This document shows, one piece after another, positions 8,727-17,447 of a stretch of DNA of 51,835 nt. The position numbers and the translations under genes were made by a program. The stretch spans positions 1-51,835 of the forward strand of contig CANSOY010000005.1 of NCBI GenBank assembly GCA_947648765.1. The letters run 5' to 3'. The first letter of the stretch is position 1, and each line of letters begins with the position of its first letter. Source of the stretch: an uncultured Clostridium sp. Its GTDB lineage: Bacteria; Bacillota; Clostridia; TANB77; CAG-508. Below the pieces are notes generated by a model that was given only the letters and a program-made list of their open reading frames with translations, was not told where the DNA came from and did not search any database.

Positions 8727-9410
8727 CTATTTCAGATTCTTTTTTCTTTGTAAGACCATCATGGTTAATAGGATGAAAATAACGGTGAAGGATCCTAGTA
8801 ACACAAGACTAGCAAGTGAGATGGTTCCTGCTGGGAATGAGCTGGTAAATGCGTTTACTAAAGAAAATGTTTGCATACTTGGAATAAAGTTCGGAATAAA
8901 CCATAAAACAAGTAATACAACAGTTGTTAGAATTTCTGCAATAATTTGGTTTTCGGTTAAACTGGAGGCAAACATTCCAAAAGCAATATAACTACTGCAA
9001 AGTAGAGTAAAGCCTAATAGGGTAACAAGTGCTGTTACAAGGTTTGGGGAACCAAAATACATTAAAATTCCAAAATAAATAAAGGTTAATAGTTCTGAAA
9101 TGAGAACAACAATAAGTGCTGCGAAGAATTTTCCAAGTGTGATGGCTGTTACACTTCTTGGCGATGTTAAAATCAGTTGCTCAGTTCCATTTTTCTTTTC
9201 TTCTGCAAACAATCTCATGGTTAGCACTGGTACTAGAAATGTAACTATGGTGGTTAGCGAATAGAACATATTTCCAAAATTGGTTGTTCCATAAACATAT
9301 ACATCCAAGTAGAAGAAAATACTGTATACTGCTAAGAATAGCCCAACAAATATATATCCAATTGGAGATAAAAAGTAACTTTTTACTTCTTTTTTAATAA
9401 TGGCCCACAT
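8727..9410 (-). CDS. ABC-2 type permease (GldF-like)
   Basis: A 227-aa polytopic protein with six hydrophobic helices. The N-terminal IIKKEVKSYFLSPIGYIFVG and the motif RLFAEEKKNGTEQLILTSPRS are characteristic of GldF-like ABC-2 permeases, where the EExxxGTxExLLTxP loop contacts the ATPase. It would form the membrane channel with the ATP-binding protein encoded 2 bp upstream and the GldG-like protein downstream. Confidence 0.88.
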   Translation of the reverse strand: MWAIIKKEVKSYFLSPIGYIFVGLFLAVYSIFFYLDVYVYGTTNFGNMFYSLTTIVTFLVPVLTMRLFAEEKKNGTEQLILTSPRSVTAITLGKFFAALIVVLISELLTFIYFGILMYFGSPNLVTALVTLLGFTLLCSSYIAFGMFASSLTENQIIAEILTTVVLLVLWFIPNFIPSMQTFSLVNAFTSSFPAGTISLASLVLLGSFTVIFILLTMMVLQRKKNLK

Positions 9411-9412
9411 AT

Positions 9413-10450
9413 TTATTTTTCCTCCTTTTTCTTCTTATCTTTTTTCTCGGTTTTTGTTTCCTTTGCCTTTTTTTCTTTTTTTGTTTTTTCTGTTTTTGCT
9501 TCTGGTTCGGTTTTTCTTTCTTTGTTGATTAAGCCTAAGAACGCATCTTCTAGCGTTGCTTCTGCTTTTTTCAATTCAAAAATAGTAATGTCTTTCTTTG
9601 GTAAAACCTCGAATAGTTTCTTACGGATATCTACTTTTTCGTCTGATGAGATGGTATATTGTTTGGTTCCGTCTGTATTTTCTTTCTTTAATTCAATTTG
9701 TTTAATTTCTGGAATTTCCTTCTTTAAGTCTTTCATGTGATTGTTTTTATCTTCTACTGTAAGGAGTAGGACATTGTCTACTTTTGCTTTGTTTTCTAGA
9801 TTTTCTGGTGTATCGATTGCAACAATTTTTCCTTTATTGATAATGAGAACTCGTTTACTTACTTGGCTAACTTCGGATAAAATATGGGAACTGAGCAAAA
9901 TGGTATGTGTTTTTCCAAGTTCGCGAATGAGGTTACGAATTTCTGCTACTTGTTTTGGGTCTAGTCCTACCGTTGGTTCGTCCAAGATTAGTACCTTTGG
10001 ATTACCTACTAATGCACCTGCCATACTAACTCTTTGTTTGTATCCTCTTGACAAATTGCGAATAAGTTTTTTCTGTACATCGACTAATCCTGTTGCTTCC
10101 ATAACTCTTTGAATTTCTGCTTTCTTATCTGCTCTTTTGACCCCTTTTAGGTCTGCCATATATTGAATAAATTCGCGTACTGTTAATTCTGGATAAAGTG
10201 GTACGTTTTCTGGCATATATCCAATTTGTTTTTTCGCTTGTTTTGGTTTTTTTGAGATATCATAACCTTCCACGATAATGCTTCCTTCAGTCGGTTCAAT
10301 GTAGCCTGTTATCATATTCATCGTGGTGGATTTTCCGGCTCCGTTTGGCCCTAAAAATCCTAGGATTTCTCCATCATTTACTGTAAAGTTCAAATCTTGC
10401 ACGGCTTCGAAATTTCCATACTTTTTCGTGATATTTTTTACTTCGATCAA
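9413..10450 (-). CDS. ABC transporter ATP-binding protein (GldA-like)
   Basis: Nucleotide-binding subunit of the exporter. Walker A is GPNGAGKST (34-42), the signature is LSRGYKQR (133-140, the LSRG variant usual in this subgroup), Walker B is VLILDEP (153-159), and the switch histidine is in LLSSHIL. The last 35-40 residues are almost only Lys, Glu and Thr, an unusual appended tail beyond the normal length of about 300. AGGAGG precedes the ATG. First gene of the operon with permease and GldG-like protein. Confidence 0.9.
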   Translation of the reverse strand: MIEVKNITKKYGNFEAVQDLNFTVNDGEILGFLGPNGAGKSTTMNMITGYIEPTEGSIIVEGYDISKKPKQAKKQIGYMPENVPLYPELTVREFIQYMADLKGVKRADKKAEIQRVMEATGLVDVQKKLIRNLSRGYKQRVSMAGALVGNPKVLILDEPTVGLDPKQVAEIRNLIRELGKTHTILLSSHILSEVSQVSKRVLIINKGKIVAIDTPENLENKAKVDNVLLLTVEDKNNHMKDLKKEIPEIKQIELKKENTDGTKQYTISSDEKVDIRKKLFEVLPKKDITIFELKKAEATLEDAFLGLINKERKTEPEAKTEKTKKEKKAKETKTEKKDKKKKEEK

Positions 10451-10569
10451 AACTTTCTCCTCCTATCTATTCTTTCCGTAAGTTTTCCGCTTCATTTTAT
10501 CATTTTCTAAATGGGCTTGCAAGAATATTTTTGTTTTTTCACATAGAATTCACAATTTTGCAGAAGAGA

Positions 10570-10598
10570 TTGCTTTTTTGCTCTTTTTTTGGTACAAT
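10570..10598 (+). promoter_or_regulatory. sigma-A promoter of the yhbY-like gene
   Basis: TTGCTT, 17 bp, TACAAT, about 30 bp before the start codon. Confidence 0.7.
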
Positions 10599-10629
10599 AT
10601 TTCTATTGAAAAAAGAAAGGATTTTTATT

Positions 10630-10920
10630 ATGACTAGTAAACAAAGAGCATATTTACGTGGACTTGCTAACACGATAGACCCTATTTTTCAAATTGGAAA
10701 GAATGGCTTAACCGATGTTTTAATTCAGCAATTAGACGATGCGCTTGAGGCTCGTGAGTTGATTAAAATTACGATTTTAGAAACAGCACCAGAAAATGTA
10801 AAAGATTTAGGAAACAAGATTTCCGAAAGAACGAATAGTATTTTTGTGCAAGCAGTTGGTAACAAGATTACTCTTTTCCGTCAGAAAAAGAAAAATTCAA
10901 AAATCAACTTACCAAATTAG
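10630..10920 (+). CDS. yhbY: YhbY family RNA-binding protein (CRM domain)
   Basis: A 96-aa single-domain protein of the YhbY/CRS1-YhbY type, which associates with pre-50S ribosomal particles. The family pattern runs through the whole length: LTSKQRAYLRGLAN at the N-terminus, IGKNGLTD (the GxxG RNA-binding loop) and the final QAVGNKITLFR strand. I use the ATG at 10630, with GAAAGG 8 bases upstream; in-frame codons before it belong to the promoter region. Monocistronic between its promoter and the terminator at 10927. Confidence 0.92.
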   Translation: MTSKQRAYLRGLANTIDPIFQIGKNGLTDVLIQQLDDALEARELIKITILETAPENVKDLGNKISERTNSIFVQAVGNKITLFRQKKKNSKINLPN

Positions 10921-10926
10921 AGAAGT

Positions 10927-10973
10927 CATAAATCCTATTTTCTTGCATTTTTCATAGGATTTATGATTTTTTT
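10927..10973 (+). terminator. terminator after yhbY
   Basis: 12-bp stem CATAAATCCTAT / ATAGGATTTATG followed by a T run. Confidence 0.85.
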
Positions 10974-10974
10974 A

Positions 10975-11003
10975 TTGACTTTTTTGGTAAAAAGTGTTAC
11001 TAT
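10975..11003 (+). promoter_or_regulatory. promoter of tRNA-Arg(TCT)
   Basis: TTGACT, 17 bp, TACTAT, directly after the yhbY terminator and 12 bp before the tRNA. Confidence 0.75.
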
Positions 11004-11015
11004 ATTATTTGTTAT

Positions 11016-11092
<77 letters not shown>

Positions 11093-11100
11093 CAAACAAA

Positions 11101-11146
11101 ATACTGTAAGGTTTTCCAAGACTTAACCTTACAGTATTTTTCATTT
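11101..11146 (+). terminator. terminator after tRNA-Arg(TCT)
   Basis: 13-bp perfect stem (11101-11113 with 11125-11137) followed by T5. Confidence 0.85.
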
Positions 11147-11176
11147 TTCCCCACTTTTTTCCAATTGACTTTTCGT

Positions 11177-11845
11177 CTAAATTGTAATAGAAGGAAAATC
11201 CTTCGCCATTTGTTGGTATTCAAAGTCATTTGTATTTGGATTTTTCGATAAATGTGCTTTTACGGCTTGCAACTGCTTTTGATTTACCGTAAACACTTCC
11301 CCTGAAATATGGATACCTAAACCGTAGAATAACGTACTAGCACTCCAGTTTTTACTGGTTTCCGAGGCAGTAAAGATACTAACTCTAAATTTATTCAGTG
11401 GGTCTAGTTTTGCATACTCTTGTATGGTTTGATTAAGGTCATGTGTGATTGGTTGTGGTCCAACAGCTTCAGTAAGAATATAGATATTGTTTTGCATGCC
11501 GATGTTTTCTTGTATTTTCTTTGAAATTTGCGCACAAATATAACGTTCTACATAATCATCTGAAAAATTTTCATCCTTTGTATCAATTGCTGCTGAAAAT
11601 ACAATATCTGGCTCGTCTTCTGCATACGCAGCCACTTCATAATAGGCTTGCCCTATTTTTTTCGGATAGATTTCTAGAATAGCAATATTTTTATGATATC
11701 TTTCACTTAATTTTTCGGTTGCTTCTTTTGCTCTTCCTGTGTCACTATTGCCTGTTACAAATTTTCCTGCAGAAATAGCACAAATTCCTACGATAACGGC
11801 TAGAACAATCCCAATGATTAGAAATATTGTCTTTTGATTTTTCAT
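11177..11845 (-). CDS. membrane-anchored protein of unknown function
   Basis: I do not recognise this 222-aa protein. It has a short basic N-terminus, one hydrophobic helix (about 6-25) and a soluble remainder that should lie outside the cell, with mixed alpha/beta character (YHKNIAILEIYPKKIGQAYYEVAAYAEDEP, then a helix around the ICAQISKKIQENIG stretch). There is no lipobox. It is a single gene between tRNA-Arg(TCT) and the decayed toxin-antitoxin module, with AT-rich codon use like its neighbours. Confidence 0.7.
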   Translation of the reverse strand: MKNQKTIFLIIGIVLAVIVGICAISAGKFVTGNSDTGRAKEATEKLSERYHKNIAILEIYPKKIGQAYYEVAAYAEDEPDIVFSAAIDTKDENFSDDYVERYICAQISKKIQENIGMQNNIYILTEAVGPQPITHDLNQTIQEYAKLDPLNKFRVSIFTASETSKNWSASTLFYGLGIHISGEVFTVNQKQLQAVKAHLSKNPNTNDFEYQQMAKDFPSITI

Positions 11846-11997
11846 TTCTTATCCCCTCTTTCTTTCGTTCTTAAATTCATTCTATCATTTTATTTCTTTT
11901 TTTGAAACCTCTGCCATCTAAAATATTCTATTTCTAAATTTTACATAATCTGTTTCATTTATATATGCGTTAAAATTTAATGAAAGAGGTGATATTT

Positions 11998-12269
11998 ATG
12001 GCACAAACATTAGTTAATTTTAGAATTGATGAAACAACAAAAAAACAATTAGAAGAGATTTGTAATGAATTAGGACTTACACTATCTACTGCTTTTAATA
12101 TATTTGCAAAAAAGTAATTCGCGAAAAAAGGATCCCATTTGATGTTTCGATTGACCCTTTTTATTCTGAAACAAATCAAAAAGCAATCGAGAAATCCATT
12201 CAGCAATTAAAAAAAGGAAAAATAGTTGTTAAATCTATGGAGAAATTAGAGGCGATGGAAAATCCTTAA
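11998..12269 (+). pseudogene. frameshifted RelB/DinJ-type antitoxin
   Basis: The first 38 codons (AQTLVNFRIDE, LGLTLSTAFNIFAKK) are a clear DinJ/RelB ribbon-helix-helix N-terminus, preceded by GAAAGAGGTG. The frame then stops at TAA (12114-12116). Adding one base after the AAAAAAG run restores the usual continuation VIREKRIPFDVSIDPFYS and KSMEKLEAMENP up to a stop at 12267. So one base, probably a G near 12114, is missing. A working DinJ would bind its own promoter and neutralise the partner RNase toxin; the version seen here lacks the toxin-binding half. Confidence 0.8.
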
Positions 12270-12354
12270 TATTAGTTTTACTGTTCAGGCTTGGGAAGAA
12301 TATTACAGTTGGCAATTACAGGATAAAAAAATTTCTATCAAAAGCAAGAAGTAG
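12257..12354 (+). pseudogene. remnant of a YoeB/Txe-type toxin
   Basis: Directly after the antitoxin frame, about 30 codons read ISFTVQAWEEYYSWQLQDKK, the conserved start of the YoeB/Txe ribosome-dependent mRNA interferase (usually about 85 residues). A TAG stop follows soon after, no start codon is in frame, and the catalytic C-terminus is gone. The sequence runs straight into a terminator hairpin, so this is a dead fragment. Confidence 0.7.
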
Positions 12355-12397
12355 CAAAATTGAAATTCTTTGCCACCTCTTGCTTTCTTATTTTTTA
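12342..12397 (+). terminator. terminator after the decayed toxin-antitoxin module
   Basis: Long imperfect hairpin with outer stem AAGCAAGA / TCTTGCTT and an inner 7-of-8 bp stem, then TCTTATTTTTT. Confidence 0.65.
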
Positions 12398-12461
12398 TAA
12401 AATCTCCATTCAAAATTGCTTTTTCGATTACTTTATGGTATTTTTTTGTAGGGAGGTTTTT

Positions 12462-13664
12462 ATGAACACCAAAAATTATCAAAGACGTTCTAAAAAACGT
12501 AAACGTAAATTGAATTATCGCAGGATTTTCTTATTCCTGCTTATTATCTGCCTATTTATTTTCCTATTTTCAAAAATAACGGCCAAAAAGGATACAGCCG
12601 GTGGAAGTTCTTCCAAATTTGCTTCTTCTCCTGTGGAACCAGAGAAAAAGCCAGATACTACTATCCATATTGCTGCGATTGGAGATATTATGTGTCATGG
12701 TCCAAATTACCAAGCAGCCTATGTTGCTTCTGAAAAGACCTATGATTTTACTCCTTTCTTCCGTCAAATTACCCCACATACCTCCGCAGCAGATATCGCG
12801 ATTGGAAATTTGGAAACAACTTTTGCTGGTAGTGCTCGTGGTTACAGCGGTTACCCTACTTTCAATTCGCCTTCTCAATTAGGCGATGCCGTAAAGGGTA
12901 TGGGAATTGATGTTGTATCCACTGCAAATAATCACTGTATGGATAAGGGTTATTCTGGTATTGTAAACACACTTAAAACCTTAGACGAAATTGGAATTTC
13001 CCATACTGGAACCTATGCATCAGCAGAAGCGCAAAAAGAAATTTTAGTAAAAGATGTGAAAGGAGTTCAAATTGCATTTCTTTCCTTTACCTATGGAACC
13101 AATGGAATTGCCATTCCTTCGGATAAATCTTATAGTGTAAATTTAATTGATAAAGACCTCATTTTATCCCAAATTCAAGCAGCAAAAGAAAAAAATATAG
13201 ATTTAATTTGTGTCAGTATGCACTGGGGAATTGAATACCAGACTTCACCAAATGCAGAGCAAAAAGAGTTAGCAGATTTTCTATTTGCGAATGATGTGGA
13301 TATTATCTTGGGAAGCCATCCTCACGTTTTGCAAAAGATGGAGAAACGTACGGTTACAAAAGAAGACGGTTCTACCAAAGATGGTTTCGTGATTTATTCA
13401 CTTGGTAACTTTTTCTCCAATCAAAAAGATACTGGAACAAAAGACTCTGTTATCTTAGATATTCAAGTAACAAAATCTGGCGAAACAGATAAAATGTCGA
13501 TTGATAGCGTAAGTTTCACGCCAATCTATTGCTATAAAGGAAATAATACTTATGAGCTGATTGATTTGAAAAAAGCAGTTGCTAACGGTTCTACGAGTAA
13601 AACTTTGCTTGATGTTTACCAAAGTGCTTTAGACCGTATTAACAAAACCATTATTGCACAATAA
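12462..13664 (+). CDS. CapA family protein (poly-gamma-glutamate-type metallophosphoesterase fold)
   Basis: A 400-aa protein with a basic N-terminus, a transmembrane anchor (about 25-43) and an outer CapA/PgsA domain. Recognisable metal-site motifs are IGDIMCHG, IGNLETTF, TANNHCMDKG (NNH), MHWGIEY, GSHPHVLQ and YSLGNFFS. In Bacillus CapA takes part in polyglutamate capsule synthesis or export; many gut clostridia have lone copies of unknown role, as here, with no capB/capC nearby. The ATG at 12462 is preceded by AGGGAGG; an upstream in-frame ATG lies in the terminator region and lacks such a site. Confidence 0.88.
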   Translation: MNTKNYQRRSKKRKRKLNYRRIFLFLLIICLFIFLFSKITAKKDTAGGSSSKFASSPVEPEKKPDTTIHIAAIGDIMCHGPNYQAAYVASEKTYDFTPFFRQITPHTSAADIAIGNLETTFAGSARGYSGYPTFNSPSQLGDAVKGMGIDVVSTANNHCMDKGYSGIVNTLKTLDEIGISHTGTYASAEAQKEILVKDVKGVQIAFLSFTYGTNGIAIPSDKSYSVNLIDKDLILSQIQAAKEKNIDLICVSMHWGIEYQTSPNAEQKELADFLFANDVDIILGSHPHVLQKMEKRTVTKEDGSTKDGFVIYSLGNFFSNQKDTGTKDSVILDIQVTKSGETDKMSIDSVSFTPIYCYKGNNTYELIDLKKAVANGSTSKTLLDVYQSALDRINKTIIAQ

Positions 13665-13667
13665 CGT

Positions 13668-13698
13668 AAAAGACCACTTCGGACGGTGGTCTTTTTTT
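13668..13698 (+). terminator. terminator after capA-like gene
   Basis: AAGACCAC / GTGGTCTT stem with loop TTCGGACG region and T7. Confidence 0.85.
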
Positions 13699-13724
13699 GA
13701 CCTTTTTCGACATTTTCCAAAAAC

Positions 13725-13753
13725 TTGCATTTTTATCCAATATATGGTATAAT
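13725..13753 (+). promoter_or_regulatory. promoter of the 62-codon Cys-rich ORF
   Basis: TTGCAT, 17 bp, perfect TATAAT, about 30 bp upstream of the GTG start. Confidence 0.8.
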
Positions 13754-13784
13754 AAAGAGATTCCAATAAAAGGAGGAATACATC

Positions 13785-13973
13785 GTGGAGAAAAACATCA
13801 TCGCAAGCAAACACTGCACTCGGAATTGTACGGTATGTGAAGAGAGAATCTTCTGTGCCGAGAGTCGGTTCATTCCGACAAGTGCCCACGCTCCGGTCGT
13901 AAAGCGTCCGTTGGAAACTCATTCCGACCGCTACACACCGCGTGCGGTACCTATTTTCGCAAGCAGTCGTTAA
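13785..13973 (+). CDS. small Cys-rich protein of unknown function, GC-rich
   Basis: A 62-codon ORF that starts at GTG with AAAGGAGG optimally placed, has its own consensus promoter and ends before a strong terminator, so it looks like a complete small transcription unit. The N-terminal half carries C-x3-C-x2-C-x5-C (CTRNCTVCEERIFC, about residues 11-24), a spacing compatible with a metal or Fe-S site; the rest is basic and Pro/Ser-rich. I do not recognise the family. Its base composition is much richer in G and C than flanking genes, suggesting recent arrival. A non-coding RNA function cannot be excluded. Confidence 0.55.
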   Translation: MEKNIIASKHCTRNCTVCEERIFCAESRFIPTSAHAPVVKRPLETHSDRYTPRAVPIFASSR

Positions 13974-13999
13974 CCCCGTGACCCTATCTCCGCAAAAGA

Positions 14000-14030
14000 G
14001 ACCAGACAATGTCTGGTCCCTTCTTTTTTA
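14000..14030. terminator. bidirectional terminator
   Basis: GACCAGAC-AAT-GTCTGGTC stem-loop with T-rich tails on both strands, between the small Cys-rich ORF (+) and the aminopeptidase gene (-). Confidence 0.8.
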
Positions 14031-15443
14031 ATTTTGATAAAATGCATGATAAGCTCGATAGGCTTCATATACATCAAATTTGCTGGTTACTTCATAAGGA
14101 GAGTGCATGGATAATACTGGCACTCCACAATCAATTACGTCCATTCCCTTATTTGCTAAGATATAGGCTATGGTTCCGCCTCCACCAACATCTACTTTTC
14201 CTAATTCTGCAACTTGGTATACAATATCGTTGGTTTCTAGGATTGATCGTACTTGTGCTACAAACTCTGCATTGGCATCCGATGCTCCGGATTTTCCTCT
14301 TGCTCCTGTATATTTGTTCATGCCAATTCCTTTTCCAATAAAAGAAGCATTGTTCTTTTCGGATACTTGTGCATAAATTGGGTCAAAACCTGCATCTACA
14401 TCAGCAGATAACATTTTGGAATTGCAAAATACTTTTTCTAATAGGTTTGGTCGATTAACACCAGCTTTATTTAATAATTCTGAAACAAAGGTGTCAAACA
14501 CATGGGATTCCATTCCTGTATTTCCAACACTTCCAATTTCTTCTTTGTCGGAGATGATGCAAATGGCTGTCTTTTCTGGATTTTCAATTTGGAATAGAGC
14601 TGTTGCTGCAGTATAAACACAAACTTTATCGTCCTGTCCATAAGCTGCAATCATACTGCTGTCAAAGCCAAGGCTTCTTGCTTCAAATGCTGGTACAAGT
14701 TCGATTTCTGCACTTAGGAAATCTTTTTCTGTAATGCCATATTTTTGGTGTAAGATATCTAAAATATTTAGTTTTACTTTTTCACTTATTTTTTCATCAT
14801 TAAATGGAATACTGCCAATGAGTAAGTTTAAGTTTTCTCCGTTAATGACTTCGGTTGCTTTTTTCCCCATTTGTTCTTGTGCTAAATGTGGCAATAGGTC
14901 TGTAATGGTAAAGATTGGGTCGTTTTTATCTTCTCCCACGCAAATCGGGATGGTTTGTCCATCGGTTTTTACAACTACGCCATGGATGGCAAGTGGAATG
15001 GTTGTCCATTGATATTTCTTAATTCCACCATAATAATGGGTTTTGAAATAGGCAAATCCACCGTCTTCGTAGATTGGGTTTGGTTTTAGGTCTAGTCTTG
15101 GAGAATCTCCATGCGCTCCAATGACATTAAGCCCTTCCTCGATTGGTCTGTTTCCAATGATGGCAAGGTACATACTTTTTCCTTTATTGCTGTAATATAC
15201 CTTATCTCCTGGATGTAGTTCACTTACATGGTTGATGTTTTGAAACCCTCTTTCTTCTGCCATTTTGGTTACACTTGCTACAATTTCTCTTTCGGTTTTG
15301 GATTTTGTCATAAAATCCATATATCCATTACAATATTCATAAATCTCATTTTTTCTTTCTTCGCTGATGGTTTCCCATCCGTTTTCTTTTTTATGAAATA
15401 GTTGTTCTTTTAGGATTTCTCCTTGTGTTTTGTTTTCTTCCAT
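14028..15443 (-). CDS. M18 family aminopeptidase
   Basis: A 471-aa cytoplasmic zinc aminopeptidase of the aspartyl-aminopeptidase family, expected to remove acidic or other N-terminal residues from peptides. The zinc ligands and catalytic region are visible: GAHGDSPR (H111), the SDKEEIGSVGNTGM segment with the catalytic glutamates, SADVDAGFDP, and the C-terminal SMHSPYE. Length is normal for bacterial M18 enzymes. AAAGGAG precedes the ATG. It is a single gene facing left, sharing a terminator with the small Cys-rich ORF. Confidence 0.93.
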   Translation of the reverse strand: MEENKTQGEILKEQLFHKKENGWETISEERKNEIYEYCNGYMDFMTKSKTEREIVASVTKMAEERGFQNINHVSELHPGDKVYYSNKGKSMYLAIIGNRPIEEGLNVIGAHGDSPRLDLKPNPIYEDGGFAYFKTHYYGGIKKYQWTTIPLAIHGVVVKTDGQTIPICVGEDKNDPIFTITDLLPHLAQEQMGKKATEVINGENLNLLIGSIPFNDEKISEKVKLNILDILHQKYGITEKDFLSAEIELVPAFEARSLGFDSSMIAAYGQDDKVCVYTAATALFQIENPEKTAICIISDKEEIGSVGNTGMESHVFDTFVSELLNKAGVNRPNLLEKVFCNSKMLSADVDAGFDPIYAQVSEKNNASFIGKGIGMNKYTGARGKSGASDANAEFVAQVRSILETNDIVYQVAELGKVDVGGGGTIAYILANKGMDVIDCGVPVLSMHSPYEVTSKFDVYEAYRAYHAFYQN

Positions 15444-15668
15444 TTTGTTCTCCTTTCGTACTTTTTTCTTTGAAGCGATTATAGCACATTGTGTTTGGAA
15501 TTTCTACTAAAATCGCATACTTTCTTTCGACCTTTTTCGCCTTTGGAACTGGCGTTTTTCCCAAATTGTGCTTTTGGTTCCTGTATTTACCTCTTTACAA
15601 ATATTTCATTTTATAGTTTAATATATCTGTTAGAAATTTATTTTTCGACAGATTTTGAGGGGGATATT

Positions 15669-17315
15669 ATGAGTGATCCAGTGATTACCAAAGAGGATAA
15701 AAAAGTACTAAAAGAAGCAGAAACCATCATTGAAAATGCAGGAGAGCCAAAAAAATTAAAGATTAAATTAACTTGGATTATTTCTGCTGTTTGTATTCTG
15801 GCTATTCTTTTGCTACTTCTTTCGACTGGTTTTGCGCTTTTGAATATTGGGTCTGACCGTATTGTAAAAGGCGTATATATTAAAGGAATTGATGTTTCCA
15901 ATTTAACGCCAGAAGAAGCAACGAAAAAAGTTACAGACTCTTTATCTGCTCTTCTTGGTATGGATTTAACACTTGTTCATAATGAGGAAGAAATCACTTT
16001 ATCTCCTGCTGATTTTTATGCAAGTTTTGATATCGAACAGGCCGTTACTTTGGCTTACCAAGTCGGTCGTACCGGTAATATTTTCGAGCAAAATTTTCAA
16101 ATTTTGAATGCGCTTGCTTCTCAATATGACATTCTTCCAGGTTTGTCGTATTCACCAGATCTTTTGGCAGAGAAGTTATCTCAAATTGAACAATCTTTGC
16201 CAGATTATGTGGTACAACCATCTTATTCTATTGATGGAAACGAGTTGAAAATCCAAAAGGGAAAACAGGGTGTAGCCATTGAAAAGGCTGTTATAACAGA
16301 GGAAATTGTTACCATATTAAGTAATTTAGAAAACACCACGAAAAAGATTACACTTCCAACGACTACCGTTATCCCAGATGAATTAGATATGGGTGCACTT
16401 TATCAAGAAGTGCACAAAGATGCGGTCGATGCTTATTATACCAGAGACCCATTTACCGTTCATCCATCTTCCAATGGGGTAGATTTTGCCATTTCTTTAG
16501 ATGAAGCCAAAGCACAATATGCAGAGGCTGGAGAGGAATATGTCATTCCTTTGAAAGTCGTTTATCCAAAAGTTTCTACCAATCAAATTGGAAATGAGGC
16601 TTTTCCAGACCAGTTGGCTACTTTTTCTACCAAATTTAGTACGAAAAATACCAATCGTTCTACGAATATCCGTCTAGCTGTAAAGAAGATTAATGGATCT
16701 GTTTTAATGCCTGGACAATCTTTCTCCTATAACCAAACCGTTGGAAAACGTACAATTGCTGCTGGTTTCAAAGTAGCTGGCGTTTATGCAAATGGAGAAG
16801 TTACCGAAGGCGTTGGTGGTGGTATCTGCCAAGTTTCTTCTACTCTATATAATTCGGTACTTCTTTCTAATTTAGAAGTCGTAGAAAGACATAATCACTC
16901 TTTTAATCCTGGCTATGTTCCGGCAGGACAAGATGCTACTGTTTCTTGGGGTGGGCCAGATTTCAAGTTTAAGAATAATCGTTCTTATCCAGTTCGTATT
17001 GTTGCTTCTGTAAGTGGTGGTACCATTACGGTTCAGATTTTTGGTATGAAACAAGATGATGATTATACCGTAAGAATTAAATCTTCTGTGATTGGCTCCA
17101 TTCCATTTAAGACCACTTACAAAACAGATGGAAGCCTTGCACCTGGTGAAACGAAGGTGTTGCAAAAGGGTTCAAATGGAGTGAAGAGTGTAACTTACAA
17201 GATTTTATCCAAAAACGGACAGGAAGTTTCTCGCAAGGAAATTTCTCGTGATATCTATAACCCGCACAATAAAATAATTGCAACTGGAGGAGAAGCCGCA
17301 CCAGCTGCTCAATAA
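15669..17315 (+). CDS. VanW family protein with peptidoglycan-binding and G5 domains
   Basis: A 548-aa extracytoplasmic protein. Order: cytoplasmic N-terminus, transmembrane helix (about 37-60), YoaR-like putative peptidoglycan-binding region (about 75-300), VanW domain (about 330-470; FSYNQTVGKRT, GVGGGICQVSSTLYN, ERHNHSF, YVPAGQDATVSWGGPDFKFKN), and a C-terminal G5 domain (about 480-543; PGETKVLQKGSNG, YNPHNKIIATG). VanW is named after glycopeptide-resistance clusters, but its activity is uncertain; no van genes are here. The ATG at 15669 is preceded by GAGGGGGAT; the longer in-frame ORF to 15489 has no such site. Confidence 0.9.
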   Translation: MSDPVITKEDKKVLKEAETIIENAGEPKKLKIKLTWIISAVCILAILLLLLSTGFALLNIGSDRIVKGVYIKGIDVSNLTPEEATKKVTDSLSALLGMDLTLVHNEEEITLSPADFYASFDIEQAVTLAYQVGRTGNIFEQNFQILNALASQYDILPGLSYSPDLLAEKLSQIEQSLPDYVVQPSYSIDGNELKIQKGKQGVAIEKAVITEEIVTILSNLENTTKKITLPTTTVIPDELDMGALYQEVHKDAVDAYYTRDPFTVHPSSNGVDFAISLDEAKAQYAEAGEEYVIPLKVVYPKVSTNQIGNEAFPDQLATFSTKFSTKNTNRSTNIRLAVKKINGSVLMPGQSFSYNQTVGKRTIAAGFKVAGVYANGEVTEGVGGGICQVSSTLYNSVLLSNLEVVERHNHSFNPGYVPAGQDATVSWGGPDFKFKNNRSYPVRIVASVSGGTITVQIFGMKQDDDYTVRIKSSVIGSIPFKTTYKTDGSLAPGETKVLQKGSNGVKSVTYKILSKNGQEVSRKEISRDIYNPHNKIIATGGEAAPAAQ

Positions 17316-17322
17316 AGAAAAG

Positions 17323-17352
17323 AAAAAGAAGGAGTTTCTGCTCCTTCTTTTG
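17323..17352 (+). terminator. terminator after vanW-like gene
   Basis: AAGAAGGAG / CTCCTTCTT stem, loop TTTCTG, then a T-rich tail. Confidence 0.8.
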
Positions 17353-17447
17353 TCGTTTTTTGTGTTTTTTTGTCCTTTTCTCTTTCCTTTCTTTTGCATT
17401 TTCGGTATACTGTTATCGTATATTTTAACAATAGAAGGGAGTTTTTT

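Noticed and set aside
13629-14009. 126-codon reverse ORF opposite the GC-rich mini-gene
   Set aside because: Shadow of the forward ORF that has promoter and ribosome binding site; the reverse frame crosses the capA terminator.
15489-15668. 60-codon upstream extension of the VanW-like ORF
   Set aside because: Lies before the ribosome binding site at 15657 and encodes no signal; the ATG at 15669 is better.
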